DNA of 64,000 nt from G963666935 sp963666935. Its GTDB lineage: Bacteria > Bacillota > Clostridia > Christensenellales > CAG-138. Shown here piece by piece: positions 15,211-24,146 of the stretch. The position numbers were made by a program, and so were the translations under genes. Position 1 is the stretch's first letter. The number at the start of each line of letters is the position of its first letter. The DNA lies in NCBI GenBank assembly GCA_963666935.1, contig OY762936.1:930001-994000 (forward strand), read 5' to 3'. The notes under the pieces were generated by a model. That model was not told the origin of the DNA. It saw only the letters and a program-made list of their open reading frames with translations, and made no database searches.

Positions 15211-17448
15211 ATGAATAGCAACGGGTATAAACAGATTCTTCAAGAGTCCCCCATAGGATTTGCCTCTTGTAAAATTATCTGTGACGCTGGCGGGACTCCT
15301 TGTGACTTTGAGTTTCTTGAGGTTAATGCCGCTTTTGAAGCATTTACTGGGCTAAGGAACGCAGATATCGTTGGAAGAAAAGGGACTGATACTCTGCCTA
15401 AAATAAAAACGTCCGATTTTAATTGGATTCAGGCATACGGAGATATCGCAATTAATTATGGTAATAAAATATTCGAACCGTTTGCACAAATTTGGAATAA
15501 TCGGTACAAAGTGAATGCATATTCTCCGGGAAAGGGCTATTTCATAGCACTGTTTACTGATATAACGAAGGAATTAGATCAAATATCCACGATCGAAAGT
15601 ACGGTTTCTGAATTATTGCGGGCCGAGCAAGCATTGTCCGTTTCCGAAATGCGCTATCGTCGGCTTTTTGAAACCGCAAAGGATGGGATTCTTATCTTGG
15701 ATGCAAAAACCGGGCAAATTATGAATGCGAACCCATTTTTGATCCAGATGTTGGGCTATTCAGAAGATGAAATCATTGAAAAAAACATCTGGGACATTGG
15801 AGCTTTTAAAGATATTTTAGCAAATCGCGAGAATTTTCTTGAATTACAGAAACAGGAGTATATCCGTTATGAGGATTTGCCGCTTCAAACAGCTGACGGA
15901 AGACAGATCGCGGTCGAATTCGTCAGCAATGTTTATTTAGTGGATAATAAAAAAGTGATCCAATGCAATATACGGGAAATATCAGATCGTAAAAGGCTGG
16001 AAATTGCGCTCTCGATCGAGAAGAAGATTTTAGAAGCAACACTGAAATCGGTAGGAGATGGAGTAATTTCTTGCGATAAAAAGGGCAATGTAGTGATCAT
16101 GAATAAAGTGGCTGAAGTCTTTACCGGTTGGACACTAGAAGCGGCAATGGGGAAGCCGATTGACGAAGTGTTTAATGTGGTGGATGAGTTTGATAAGACA
16201 AAAAACGAAAAGATAGGGAAAATTGGGTTTATAGATGGAAAAACAATTGAATTTAAAAATCATAGCCTATTGATTTCACTGGATGGTATTGAGCGTTCTA
16301 TTGAATATAACGCCGCACCTATTATGGAAGAAAAAGACCATGATATTGGCATGGTATTGATATTCAGAGATATTTCCGAAAAAAGGCTTAAACAAAAAGA
16401 AATCGAATACATAGGTTATCATGACCTTCTAACCGGGTTATACAACCGCAGATTTTACGAAGAAGAGTTAATGAGGCTGGATACGGCAAGAAACCTTCCG
16501 TTAACAATAGTCATGGGCGATGTAAACGGACTGAAACTGATTAATGATTCGTTTGGTCATACCATGGGGGATGAGCTTCTTGAGAAAGTAGCAGAAGTGA
16601 TAAAAAAAGGTTGCCGGGCGGATGATATAATCGCCAGACTCGGCGGGGATGAATTTGTTGTTATATTACCCAAAACGGACGCCTTTGAGGCAGCGCAGAT
16701 TATAAATCGTATAAAGAAGTTGTCCTTGAAAGAAAAAGTAGGCTCGGTTGATATTTCTATTTCATTTGGTTATGAGACAAAGAATCATGTGGATGAGAGC
16801 ATTCAAGACATATTCAAAAACACCGAAGATCATATGTATAGAAACAAACTTTCCGAAAGTATGAGTACGAGAAACAAGACAATAGATCTGATCATAAAGA
16901 CCCTTTATGAAAAAAATAAAAGGGAAGAAAGGCATTCTCGGAGGGTAGGCAAGCTTTGCGGAGAAATCGCAGCCGCGCTGGATATGAACACAGATTCTAT
17001 TAGCGAACTTATAACGACGGGGCTTTTGCATGATATTGGGAAAATAGGGGTTGGCGAAACTATTCTGAATAAACGCCAAAAATTAAGTGTTGATGAATGG
17101 GACCAAATCAAGAAGCATCCAGAGATAGGATATCGCATCTTGAGTTCTGTAAATGAATTTTCAGAAATGGCGAATTTCGTTCTTGAACATCATGAAAGAT
17201 GGGATGGAAAGGGATATCCAAGGGGGATAGCAGGGGAAGATATTTTGTTGCAGGCCCGTATCCTTTCCGTTGCCGACTCATTTGATGCGATGACGAGTGA
17301 AAGAACTTATGGTATAAGGTTAAGCGAAGACGACGCCATCAAGGAAATCAGAAGGTGTTCCGGTTCGCAATTTAACCCGGAGATTGCCAGGGTATTTGTG
17401 GAAAAGGTTATGAATAGAACTTGGAGTGAAACCGCTAGCCAATTTTGA
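15211..17448 (+). CDS. PAS-GGDEF-HD-GYP cyclic-di-GMP signalling protein
   Basis: The 745-residue soluble sensor has an N-terminal PAS-like domain (about 1-125) and two further PAS domains (about 145-265 and 275-400). A GGDEF diguanylate cyclase follows (about 405-560, active site GGDEF at 478-482, with the inhibitory I-site RADD five residues before). A C-terminal HD-GYP phosphodiesterase has HDIGKIG from H607 and HHERWDGKGYP ending at 670. Both catalytic signatures are intact, so synthesis and degradation of c-di-GMP are both possible. The start at 15211 is preferred to 15190 because GGGAGG lies eight to nine bases upstream. The gene is AT-rich relative to the housekeeping genes. A terminator-like hairpin follows at about 17500. 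Confidence 0.92.
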   Translation: MNSNGYKQILQESPIGFASCKIICDAGGTPCDFEFLEVNAAFEAFTGLRNADIVGRKGTDTLPKIKTSDFNWIQAYGDIAINYGNKIFEPFAQIWNNRYKVNAYSPGKGYFIALFTDITKELDQISTIESTVSELLRAEQALSVSEMRYRRLFETAKDGILILDAKTGQIMNANPFLIQMLGYSEDEIIEKNIWDIGAFKDILANRENFLELQKQEYIRYEDLPLQTADGRQIAVEFVSNVYLVDNKKVIQCNIREISDRKRLEIALSIEKKILEATLKSVGDGVISCDKKGNVVIMNKVAEVFTGWTLEAAMGKPIDEVFNVVDEFDKTKNEKIGKIGFIDGKTIEFKNHSLLISLDGIERSIEYNAAPIMEEKDHDIGMVLIFRDISEKRLKQKEIEYIGYHDLLTGLYNRRFYEEELMRLDTARNLPLTIVMGDVNGLKLINDSFGHTMGDELLEKVAEVIKKGCRADDIIARLGGDEFVVILPKTDAFEAAQIINRIKKLSLKEKVGSVDISISFGYETKNHVDESIQDIFKNTEDHMYRNKLSESMSTRNKTIDLIIKTLYEKNKREERHSRRVGKLCGEIAAALDMNTDSISELITTGLLHDIGKIGVGETILNKRQKLSVDEWDQIKKHPEIGYRILSSVNEFSEMANFVLEHHERWDGKGYPRGIAGEDILLQARILSVADSFDAMTSERTYGIRLSEDDAIKEIRRCSGSQFNPEIARVFVEKVMNRTWSETASQF

Positions 17449-17772
17449 AACCGCATTGGTCGTTCATTCAATTGTATCAACGGCACGTTCTTTAGACGAT
17501 AAAAACAGAGGTTCCAAATGGCACCTTTGTTTTTATTGGCAGTTGTTCAGAGGGAGACGAAGCCGCGTCCGACAAACGGACATTACGCGAACCCCCTAAC
17601 TTCATGTAGCTTTTTCTGTTTTTGAATGATATAGTTATGAACAAGGTCGATTTTTGAAATACCGTGCGGATATTGCGCTGGGAATCTTTGTTTTGTTTCG
17701 CCCATGGCATTCATTGGCTTGTGGGGAATTAAATAAAAAAAGGCCGAATATAACAAAAAAAGGGAAAAAAGT
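17449..17772 (+). terminator. Intergenic region with terminator of the c-di-GMP gene
   Basis: The stretch holds an intrinsic terminator at about 17500-17536 (AAAAACAGAGGT pairing imperfectly with ACCTTTGTTTTT). The remaining 230 bases are AT-rich, presumably the promoter region of the acyltransferase gene at 17773. No other gene is seen. Confidence 0.6.
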
Positions 17773-19110
17773 ATGAACGACCGTTTCGAGAGATTCAATA
17801 TGCTCAAACCGCCCCTGCGGCAGAAATGGTATCTGCTCCCGCTGGTGTGGGTGCTCAGCTTTCCCGATGTCTGGAGGCACGGCGCGCAAATTGCGAAAGT
17901 AAACGCGCAGGGTCTCCAGCCGCCTTATGTGCTGCTGTGCAACCACAACGCGTTTTTGGATTTTAAAGTGGCGACTGCGGCGGTATTCCCCCACCGCGCC
18001 AACTATGTCGTGGCAATCGACGGCTTTCTTGGGCGGGAAGGATTGCTGCGGAATGTGGGCTGTTTGTGCAAGCGCAAGTTTACCAACGATATCGTGTTGA
18101 TTCGCCACCTCCAGCGCGTTATAAACAACGGGGACATCGCCGTGATCTATCCAGAGGCGCGGTATTCCCTTTGCGGCACCACGGCAATACTGCCCGAATC
18201 CTTGGGCAAAATGTGTAAACTGCTCAAAGTGCCCGTGGTGACCTTGATCACAAACGGCCATCATATCAATTCGCCCTTCTGGAATCTGCATGATCGTAAG
18301 GTCAGGCCGGTTCAATCAACCTTCACGCAGCTGTTCAAAGCAGAAGACCTTGCCAAGGCAAGCGTCGATGAGATCAATGCAAAAATAAAAGAGGCTTTTC
18401 AATATGACGATTTTAAATGGCAAAAAGAAAATGGCGTAAAAGTCTGTTATTCAAAGCGTGCAGAAGGGCTTCACAAAGTTCTGTATCAGTGTCCGCACTG
18501 CAAAACGGAATACAGAATGTCTTCCAGCGGCGCAACACTGCGCTGTGATGCCTGCGGTAAAACATGGACCATGGGGGTCTATGGAGACTTGTCGGCGGAC
18601 AGCGGCGAAACTGAATTTTCCCATATCCCCGACTGGTATGAGTGGGAGCGCGCGCAGGTCCGGGCTGAGGTGGAGGCCGGCACTTACTGTTTTCATGGGC
18701 CGATCACTGTGGATTCCCTGCCCAACGCCAAGCGCTTCATCCGCTTAGGAGAGGGTACGATGACGCACAATATGGATGGCTTCGCCGTTTGCGGAACAGA
18801 GGCGAATGGAACGCCGTTCGAAATGAAAATCGCGGTACCCTTGCTTTACTCCTGTCATATTGAGTACGAGTATTTGGGAAAATTCGGCGATTGTGTGGAT
18901 CTTAATACCCTGACCGATACATGGTATATCTACCCCCACCACTGCGATTTTTCCGTGACGAAAATCGCCCTTGCCACAGAAGAATTGTTTTTCGCCCATA
19001 AGCGCGCGGATGCAGAGCAGAAGACAAGGGCCGCAGAGAAACCGAAAGCCTTCGCGGAACAAGAGGAGGCAAACTGCTGTGGGGAAATCTGCGCTGTCCC
19101 TGTCCGTTGA
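17773..19110 (+). CDS. PlsC-type acyltransferase fused to a zinc ribbon and an uncharacterised domain
   Basis: This is a predicted 1-acyl-glycerol-3-phosphate or related acyltransferase of 445 residues. The first 200 residues have the acyltransferase box NHNAFLD (H-x4-D), the YPEARYS motif equivalent to the usual FPEGTRS, and VPVVTLITNG. After it comes a zinc ribbon (CPHC...CDAC, about residues 237-262), then a 150-residue C-terminal domain I do not recognise, then a charged low-complexity tail ending in two Cys. The YPEARYS variation means lipid specificity is uncertain. It is a monocistronic gene, convergent with the ger operon downstream. The ATG has only a weak AGGGA upstream. Confidence 0.82.
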   Translation: MNDRFERFNMLKPPLRQKWYLLPLVWVLSFPDVWRHGAQIAKVNAQGLQPPYVLLCNHNAFLDFKVATAAVFPHRANYVVAIDGFLGREGLLRNVGCLCKRKFTNDIVLIRHLQRVINNGDIAVIYPEARYSLCGTTAILPESLGKMCKLLKVPVVTLITNGHHINSPFWNLHDRKVRPVQSTFTQLFKAEDLAKASVDEINAKIKEAFQYDDFKWQKENGVKVCYSKRAEGLHKVLYQCPHCKTEYRMSSSGATLRCDACGKTWTMGVYGDLSADSGETEFSHIPDWYEWERAQVRAEVEAGTYCFHGPITVDSLPNAKRFIRLGEGTMTHNMDGFAVCGTEANGTPFEMKIAVPLLYSCHIEYEYLGKFGDCVDLNTLTDTWYIYPHHCDFSVTKIALATEELFFAHKRADAEQKTRAAEKPKAFAEQEEANCCGEICAVPVR

Positions 19111-19222
19111 TATATCAAAGCGGGTGCTGACGCTCATAAAAGCAAACCAATCCGAACCCAATCTTTTTGGAAGGGCGTTCGGATTGATTTATTTTGAGGG
19201 AATTCCACTGTGCCAATCTGCG

Positions 19223-20323
19223 TTATTCCACTTTCTTTGCGGTGCCGTTTTTCTGCCGCTTCACTTTGATCTCGGCCACGATCCATGTGACAATGGGGAT
19301 AACAGTCTGCAAGGGAAGAAAAAGCACCCGATATACTTTGAACCAGCTGTTTAAGTGCATGAAGTTTTCGAAAAAATTAAACGAAAAAGCCAGCATGAGT
19401 AGCCCCAGCGGAGCGACCAGGTGCTGATCGGAATCAAGCTTGAGCAGCTTGGCGGCTCCTTTGCTGGCCCCCATGAGCAGAACTGTTGTTTTGACTAAGC
19501 CGCAGAGAATGAAAATTATGGTTATGATGACCTCGATTCTTTCAACGAAGGAGGAAATCTGAATGATGCTGACGGCGCCTACCGATGTGTTGGCAAGCAG
19601 CGCGCTGTTCTCCGCGCCCAGAACCATGATGTTTCGGAACTGCGCCAGCATAATCATAGATACGCATATTGCCAGACTGACGTAGTATACTTTTTTCGAT
19701 TTTGTACTATCTTTTAACGAGTCAAACAACAAAAGAAACAGCACGCCTTCACCAAGGGGCAATGTAAACGCACTGAAGGTGCTGTCCGCAATCGAAGTGA
19801 TGCTGCTTTGAAGAATGGGCTTCAAGTTTTGCGGATGAATAATATTGACTGAAAAAATAATGGTAAGCATGAAAACAAAAACAACGATGGGAAGCGAAAA
19901 CAAACACCATCGCCCAAGGGTCTCGATGCCTGTCTTTACAATATAAATACAGACGACCACCATTATGATTGCGTAAGCGTATTGTGGCGTTTCTGGGAGG
20001 CTGCTTTGAAGGAATTCGGTAAAGTGTCTGGGGATCACACAACCCAACATAAAAGCATAATACACATAGGATGCATAAATAAGTGTGCCGGCAATTTTCC
20101 CGAACAGCAGCTTTTGAATGTCCAGCAGGTTTTTTTGCGGGAAAAGGGTCAGGATGCGGCTGTATACAAAAAAGATAAAAAGCGTAAATACGGTTACGAT
20201 CAGGTAGGAAACCCAAAAGTCTCGGCCTGCCTCCGAACTGATCACGTGGGTCAGCGCACCTGCGATCATAAACATGGTCATGATGGCAATTGCCTGTTTT
20301 GTTGTAATAACCTCTTTTTGCAT
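19223..20323 (-). CDS. gerAB: Spore germination protein, GerAB family permease subunit
   Basis: The 366-residue protein has about ten hydrophobic helices and the APC-superfamily pattern of endospore germination permeases, the subunits that bind the germinant in the spore inner membrane. It begins MQKEVITTKQAIAIMTMFMIAGALTHVIS. AGAAGG lies five bases before the ATG. It is the last gene of the first ger operon (order A, C, small protein, B), and the small gene ends one base before its start. The germinant cannot be read from sequence. Confidence 0.93.
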   Translation of the reverse strand: MQKEVITTKQAIAIMTMFMIAGALTHVISSEAGRDFWVSYLIVTVFTLFIFFVYSRILTLFPQKNLLDIQKLLFGKIAGTLIYASYVYYAFMLGCVIPRHFTEFLQSSLPETPQYAYAIIMVVVCIYIVKTGIETLGRWCLFSLPIVVFVFMLTIIFSVNIIHPQNLKPILQSSITSIADSTFSAFTLPLGEGVLFLLLFDSLKDSTKSKKVYYVSLAICVSMIMLAQFRNIMVLGAENSALLANTSVGAVSIIQISSFVERIEVIITIIFILCGLVKTTVLLMGASKGAAKLLKLDSDQHLVAPLGLLMLAFSFNFFENFMHLNSWFKVYRVLFLPLQTVIPIVTWIVAEIKVKRQKNGTAKKVE

Positions 20324-20324
20324 A

Positions 20325-20555
20325 TTAACCTTCTACCGAATAGCCGGTCACAAATTTCACGATGATCTCCATGTATTTCGTATGCCTGGGCAGATCCACA
20401 TCAAAAATAATCAAAACCTGAAATACAAACGCAGCCACAAAGATGCAGGTGCAAATGATGGCAGCCTTTTTGTCTCTGGCTTTATAAACAGGCACAAGGT
20501 CTGTGAAAGCCAATGCCGCGTACAATACCAGAAAAATAATCAGCTCACCCAGCAT
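20325..20555 (-). CDS. Small two-helix membrane protein of the ger operon
   Basis: This 76-residue protein has two hydrophobic helices (about 5-18 LIIFLVLYAALAFT and 32-52 AAIICTCIFVAAFVFQVLIIF) joined by a basic loop KARDKK. GGGAGG lies seven bases before the ATG, inside the 3' end of gerAC, which it overlaps by 11 bases. It ends one base before gerAB. Small membrane proteins embedded in ger operons are known accessory partners in other spore formers, so a role with this receptor is likely but inferred. Confidence 0.8.
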   Translation of the reverse strand: MLGELIIFLVLYAALAFTDLVPVYKARDKKAAIICTCIFVAAFVFQVLIIFDVDLPRHTKYMEIIVKFVTGYSVEG

Positions 20556-21705
20556 TATCCGCCTCCCCCAATGTTTTGATGGATTCTGCGGTATTTCGTA
20601 CCATGATTTCAGAGGTCACCTGGAATGTCAGGTTTTTGAATTCGGCATCCCAATTCTCCTTGTATTGCTTCCAAACGCTGGGCATTTCCTGATAAACAAG
20701 CTGGCCAAACCCGAAAATATCAGTGTCAAATTCGCTTTGCGCCTTGTGGATGACCCGCAGGATATTTTGATTGAGAAATACCTGCATGTCCGTTTTGATG
20801 GCGGTTATTGAGGGCTTATTCGCCACACTCAGATACGGTCCGATTTCCGCGATGGCCACGTCCGTTTTGATCTGAATATGGATACTAATTTTGCCGTCGC
20901 TGATAACAGGCACAACCTTGGTCGCGCTGTCGAATATTTCTAGGCTGACGCTCGTGCCTGGCTCATCCTGAACATTTTTCTTAACCACCAGCCCGCCCTG
21001 TATTTCGTCTATGACAAACAAAAAATACTTGGTGTCTTCCTCGTCTAAAAACCCCGCCAGCTGATCCCCTTTAAAAACTGCGGTTCCGCAGATTTTCGGC
21101 ACCGTTATTTCATCCTGCTTTTTCGTTGTGATGCATGGTAGATATGCATATGGTTTCTGGGACCTAAGCATTTGTACGGCCTGATACAGATCTACTCTCG
21201 GATATTTTTCAATGTTGTCCGCGTTTTCCAGCATTTTGTCGATCTCGTAAGAACGAATCTTATTGGTGATTCCAGTTGAAGTAAGGACGTCCTTTGCCGA
21301 AACGTTGTGGGCAACCAGCAGGCGTAAGGTCAAACGCGGCTCGGCATTCCGGTAAAACCAGTCGAGTAGTTCCAGAATTCCCTCTCTGGCAATCTCTTCG
21401 CTGAATATGACAATCTGCGCGTGACTCCAGAATAGGCGCTTCCCGGAGGTGTCAATGGCGCTCCTGACCGCGTCGAATACCGTTTGACCCCTGGATACCA
21501 CGATTTTGGATTCCATGTTCTGTTCTTGGGTGCTACCGCTCGCCTCAATGATCTCAATGCAAAGAATGATGTCTCCGTTTTTAGGATCGCGTTCCACGGC
21601 GATGCCTGCCACAATGGAAAAGGATTCAATTTCCCTGTAATTCCAGCAGCCGGTCAGGGAAAAACACAGCACAATGAGTATTATGAGGGCCGTCCACTTT
21701 TTCAT
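20545..21705 (-). CDS. gerAC: Ger(x)C family spore germination lipoprotein
   Basis: The 386-residue protein carries a lipoprotein signal (MKKWTALIILIVLCFSLTGC, acylated Cys20), so it is anchored at the outer face of the spore inner membrane as the C subunit of a germinant receptor. The Ger(x)C start CWNYREIESFSIVAGIAVERD is characteristic. The ATG overlaps the gerAA stop (ATGA), indicating translational coupling. It is clearly diverged from the C subunit at 27082, so the two operons are not a recent duplication. Confidence 0.94.
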   Translation of the reverse strand: MKKWTALIILIVLCFSLTGCWNYREIESFSIVAGIAVERDPKNGDIILCIEIIEASGSTQEQNMESKIVVSRGQTVFDAVRSAIDTSGKRLFWSHAQIVIFSEEIAREGILELLDWFYRNAEPRLTLRLLVAHNVSAKDVLTSTGITNKIRSYEIDKMLENADNIEKYPRVDLYQAVQMLRSQKPYAYLPCITTKKQDEITVPKICGTAVFKGDQLAGFLDEEDTKYFLFVIDEIQGGLVVKKNVQDEPGTSVSLEIFDSATKVVPVISDGKISIHIQIKTDVAIAEIGPYLSVANKPSITAIKTDMQVFLNQNILRVIHKAQSEFDTDIFGFGQLVYQEMPSVWKQYKENWDAEFKNLTFQVTSEIMVRNTAESIKTLGEADNAG

Positions 21706-23246
21706 GCGCGGTTATCCTTTACTGTCTTTCTTTTTCGGTCCTTGGCGATCATTTTAGGCCGGAGGTTCATATACCACCATGGCATGCGAATGGCGGTGTC
21801 CTTTATATTTTCAGAATCAAAGGTCATGATATAGGACATATAGGGAACGCCGAAGGAATGAATGCTGAAGGCGTGCAACATAATGGCCGTCAAAAGAATT
21901 AGCAGTCCGTGCAGCCCCAGCATGGATGCAATGAGAATCAAAGTGATCCGCACAATGATGATCGTATTGAGCATCTTGGGCAGCATAAGGCTGGTGATTC
22001 CGGAAAATGCAATAATGATCACGATGGGTGCGCTGATAAATCTTGCGTCCACGGCGGCCTGCCCCAATACCAAAGCACCAACGATGGAGAAAGCCTGGCC
22101 GATGGAAGTGGGCATGCGTGTTCCAGCTTCCCGTATGATATCGAATATGATTACAAGGCCCAGTAATTCCAGAACACTGGGAAACGGAACGCCCTGCCTC
22201 GCCGCGTAAATACTTTCTAAAAGCGGCGTGGGAAGCATCTCCTGATGAAAAGTGATCAGGCTAAGATATATTGCGGGAAGGCAAGTTGTGACCAATAAAG
22301 CAATAATACGTATGATTCGGTTAAAGGATGAAGATTGGAATGAAGTATAATAGTCCTCATTGGTTTGAATGTTTTCAATAAACATGCAGGGTAGGGTCAA
22401 GGCTACGGGTGTTCCGTCCACAATCAGGGCGATCCTGCCTTCCAGTAGTTTCCCCGCGACGGTATCCGGACGTTCCGTCCGATAGATGGTGCTAAAGATG
22501 GAAAGCGGCGCGTCACAAATAAACTCCTTGATGTACTCCGAATCTAGTATCCCGTCCAAATCAATGGAGTCCAACCGGCGTTCCAACTCCTCCAATATGC
22601 GCTCCTGGGCAATGCCCTTGATATAGCAGATACATACTTTTGTGTGGGTGCGCGCTCCAAATGTGCGAAATTTAAATTTTAGGTCGCTGGTTAAAATGTA
22701 TCTGCGTACCATGGATAAATTCTGCATAATGGACTCTGTAAACCCCTCTTTGGGGCCGATAAACACCTTTTCAAGGTCCGGCTCCTCGATACTTCGCGTC
22801 TTCCATCCCTTGGTATTGATCGTCAGCGCGCGTTTATATCCCTGCACAAACAGGAGGGTATCGCCGTAGAGGATGGATTCCAGCAGCTGGTTGATATCCT
22901 CCGAAACAGTGATGTTGTTGGTTTGAAGCACCTGATTGCACAGCGTCTCAAGCAACTCCCCCCTTCTCGTTTTGCCGGGGAACGTGTTGATGGGCCGTAT
23001 GATGTTATCGTTGATGATTGTGTGGTCCACCATGCCGGCTAACGACATCAGGCAGCAGCGGATATTCGGATTGTTTCGGTTCTGAACTTCGCGTATCACA
23101 AAGGTGTCGTCATCGACGAACAGTTTTTTAAAAAGCGCGATGTTATCCCGAAGGTTAAACGATAACCCGCGCTCTATGATTCTTTCCGCGTTTTCCACCC
23201 TGTTTTTCAGAGCCTCTCTATGGTTTTTCCGCCGAATCAAATCCAA
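21702..23246 (-). CDS. gerAA: Spore germination protein, GerAA family
   Basis: This is the A subunit of a germinant receptor, 514 residues, with a hydrophilic N-terminal domain (about 1-300) and four to five membrane helices in the C-terminal third. The family string AARQGVPFPSVLELLGLVIIFDI is present. The frame starts at TTG (23246) with AAAGG upstream, and a second TTG two codons later is an alternative. It is the first gene of the operon A-C-small-B. A clear sigma-G promoter could not be picked out; ATACTA at about 23276-23281 on the minus strand is a weak -10 candidate. Confidence 0.94.
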   Translation of the reverse strand: MDLIRRKNHREALKNRVENAERIIERGLSFNLRDNIALFKKLFVDDDTFVIREVQNRNNPNIRCCLMSLAGMVDHTIINDNIIRPINTFPGKTRRGELLETLCNQVLQTNNITVSEDINQLLESILYGDTLLFVQGYKRALTINTKGWKTRSIEEPDLEKVFIGPKEGFTESIMQNLSMVRRYILTSDLKFKFRTFGARTHTKVCICYIKGIAQERILEELERRLDSIDLDGILDSEYIKEFICDAPLSIFSTIYRTERPDTVAGKLLEGRIALIVDGTPVALTLPCMFIENIQTNEDYYTSFQSSSFNRIIRIIALLVTTCLPAIYLSLITFHQEMLPTPLLESIYAARQGVPFPSVLELLGLVIIFDIIREAGTRMPTSIGQAFSIVGALVLGQAAVDARFISAPIVIIIAFSGITSLMLPKMLNTIIIVRITLILIASMLGLHGLLILLTAIMLHAFSIHSFGVPYMSYIMTFDSENIKDTAIRMPWWYMNLRPKMIAKDRKRKTVKDNRA

Positions 23247-23449
23247 AACCTTACCTTTCTGGCATTATTTATCAATAGTATTTGTTGCTGTGGGCAAAAT
23301 TAAACGCATGGATGAAGAAATGCCTTCAATTGCTCTTGGGCAGCGCCTGCCTTTTTTACTGGATCTTCGGGCAAATCTGGGTTTTGGTTTGTGGTATAAT
23401 ATGAAAATAAGCGTATGGCGCTGATGCAGTGCCCAAGGAGAATATGGAA

Positions 23450-23983
23450 ATGAAAGTGCTCTTGCATACCTGCTGTGCCCCCTGTTCCATCCAGTGCGTC
23501 GAGGTTCTTCGAAGCGAAGGGATGGAGCCCACGGCGTTCTGGTTCAATCCCAATATCCATCCGTTTATGGAATACAAAAGCCGAAAGCTCACCTTAACAG
23601 ACTACGCCAAGCGTATCGGTATGGAGCTGGTTTTTCAGGATGAATACGGGCTTCGCCCATTTGTAAAGGCGGTCGCTTTCGATTTGGAGCGCCGCTGCGA
23701 ATACTGTTACAGCGTCCGGCTGGACGCGGCGGCCGATTATGCCGCCCAAAACGGATTCAGCTGTTTCTCTACAACGCTGCTCATCAGCCCCTACCAGAAG
23801 CACGATTTGATCCACAGAATTGCACAGCAGGCTGCAAAAAAGCACGGGGTGGAATTCGTCTATCGGGACTTTCGCCCCAATTTCCGCACCGGGCAGCAGC
23901 AAGCGCGGGAGCTTGGGTTGTATATGCAAAAATACTGCGGCTGTATCTTTAGCGAAGAGGAGCGCTATGTCACACAGAAGTAG
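23450..23983 (+). CDS. queH: Epoxyqueuosine reductase QueH
   Basis: QueH reduces epoxyqueuosine to queuosine in tRNA and is the non-QueG form common in anaerobes. The 177-residue protein has the defining cysteines HTCCAPCS near the N-terminus, CEYCY in the middle and YCGCIFSEEERY at the C-terminus, which together hold an iron-sulfur cluster and a second metal. The start at 23450 is chosen because AAGGAG lies nine bases upstream. ATG 23444 and GTG 23429 are also in frame. It is divergent from gerAA and unrelated to it in function. Confidence 0.95.
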   Translation: MKVLLHTCCAPCSIQCVEVLRSEGMEPTAFWFNPNIHPFMEYKSRKLTLTDYAKRIGMELVFQDEYGLRPFVKAVAFDLERRCEYCYSVRLDAAADYAAQNGFSCFSTTLLISPYQKHDLIHRIAQQAAKKHGVEFVYRDFRPNFRTGQQQARELGLYMQKYCGCIFSEEERYVTQK

Positions 23984-24146
23984 TTCTTGTTAAAGGCCAG
24001 GCTTGTTTTCTTGCGCTAAAAGTCAGGAATCGCCAAATCTATGGCAATTATTTATAATAACTGTTGCACAGATCCAAAATATGAAATATCATTAGTGTGT
24101 TTCAGTATGCAATCAGACTAAAAGCGTTATTGTAGCAGAGGTTAGG

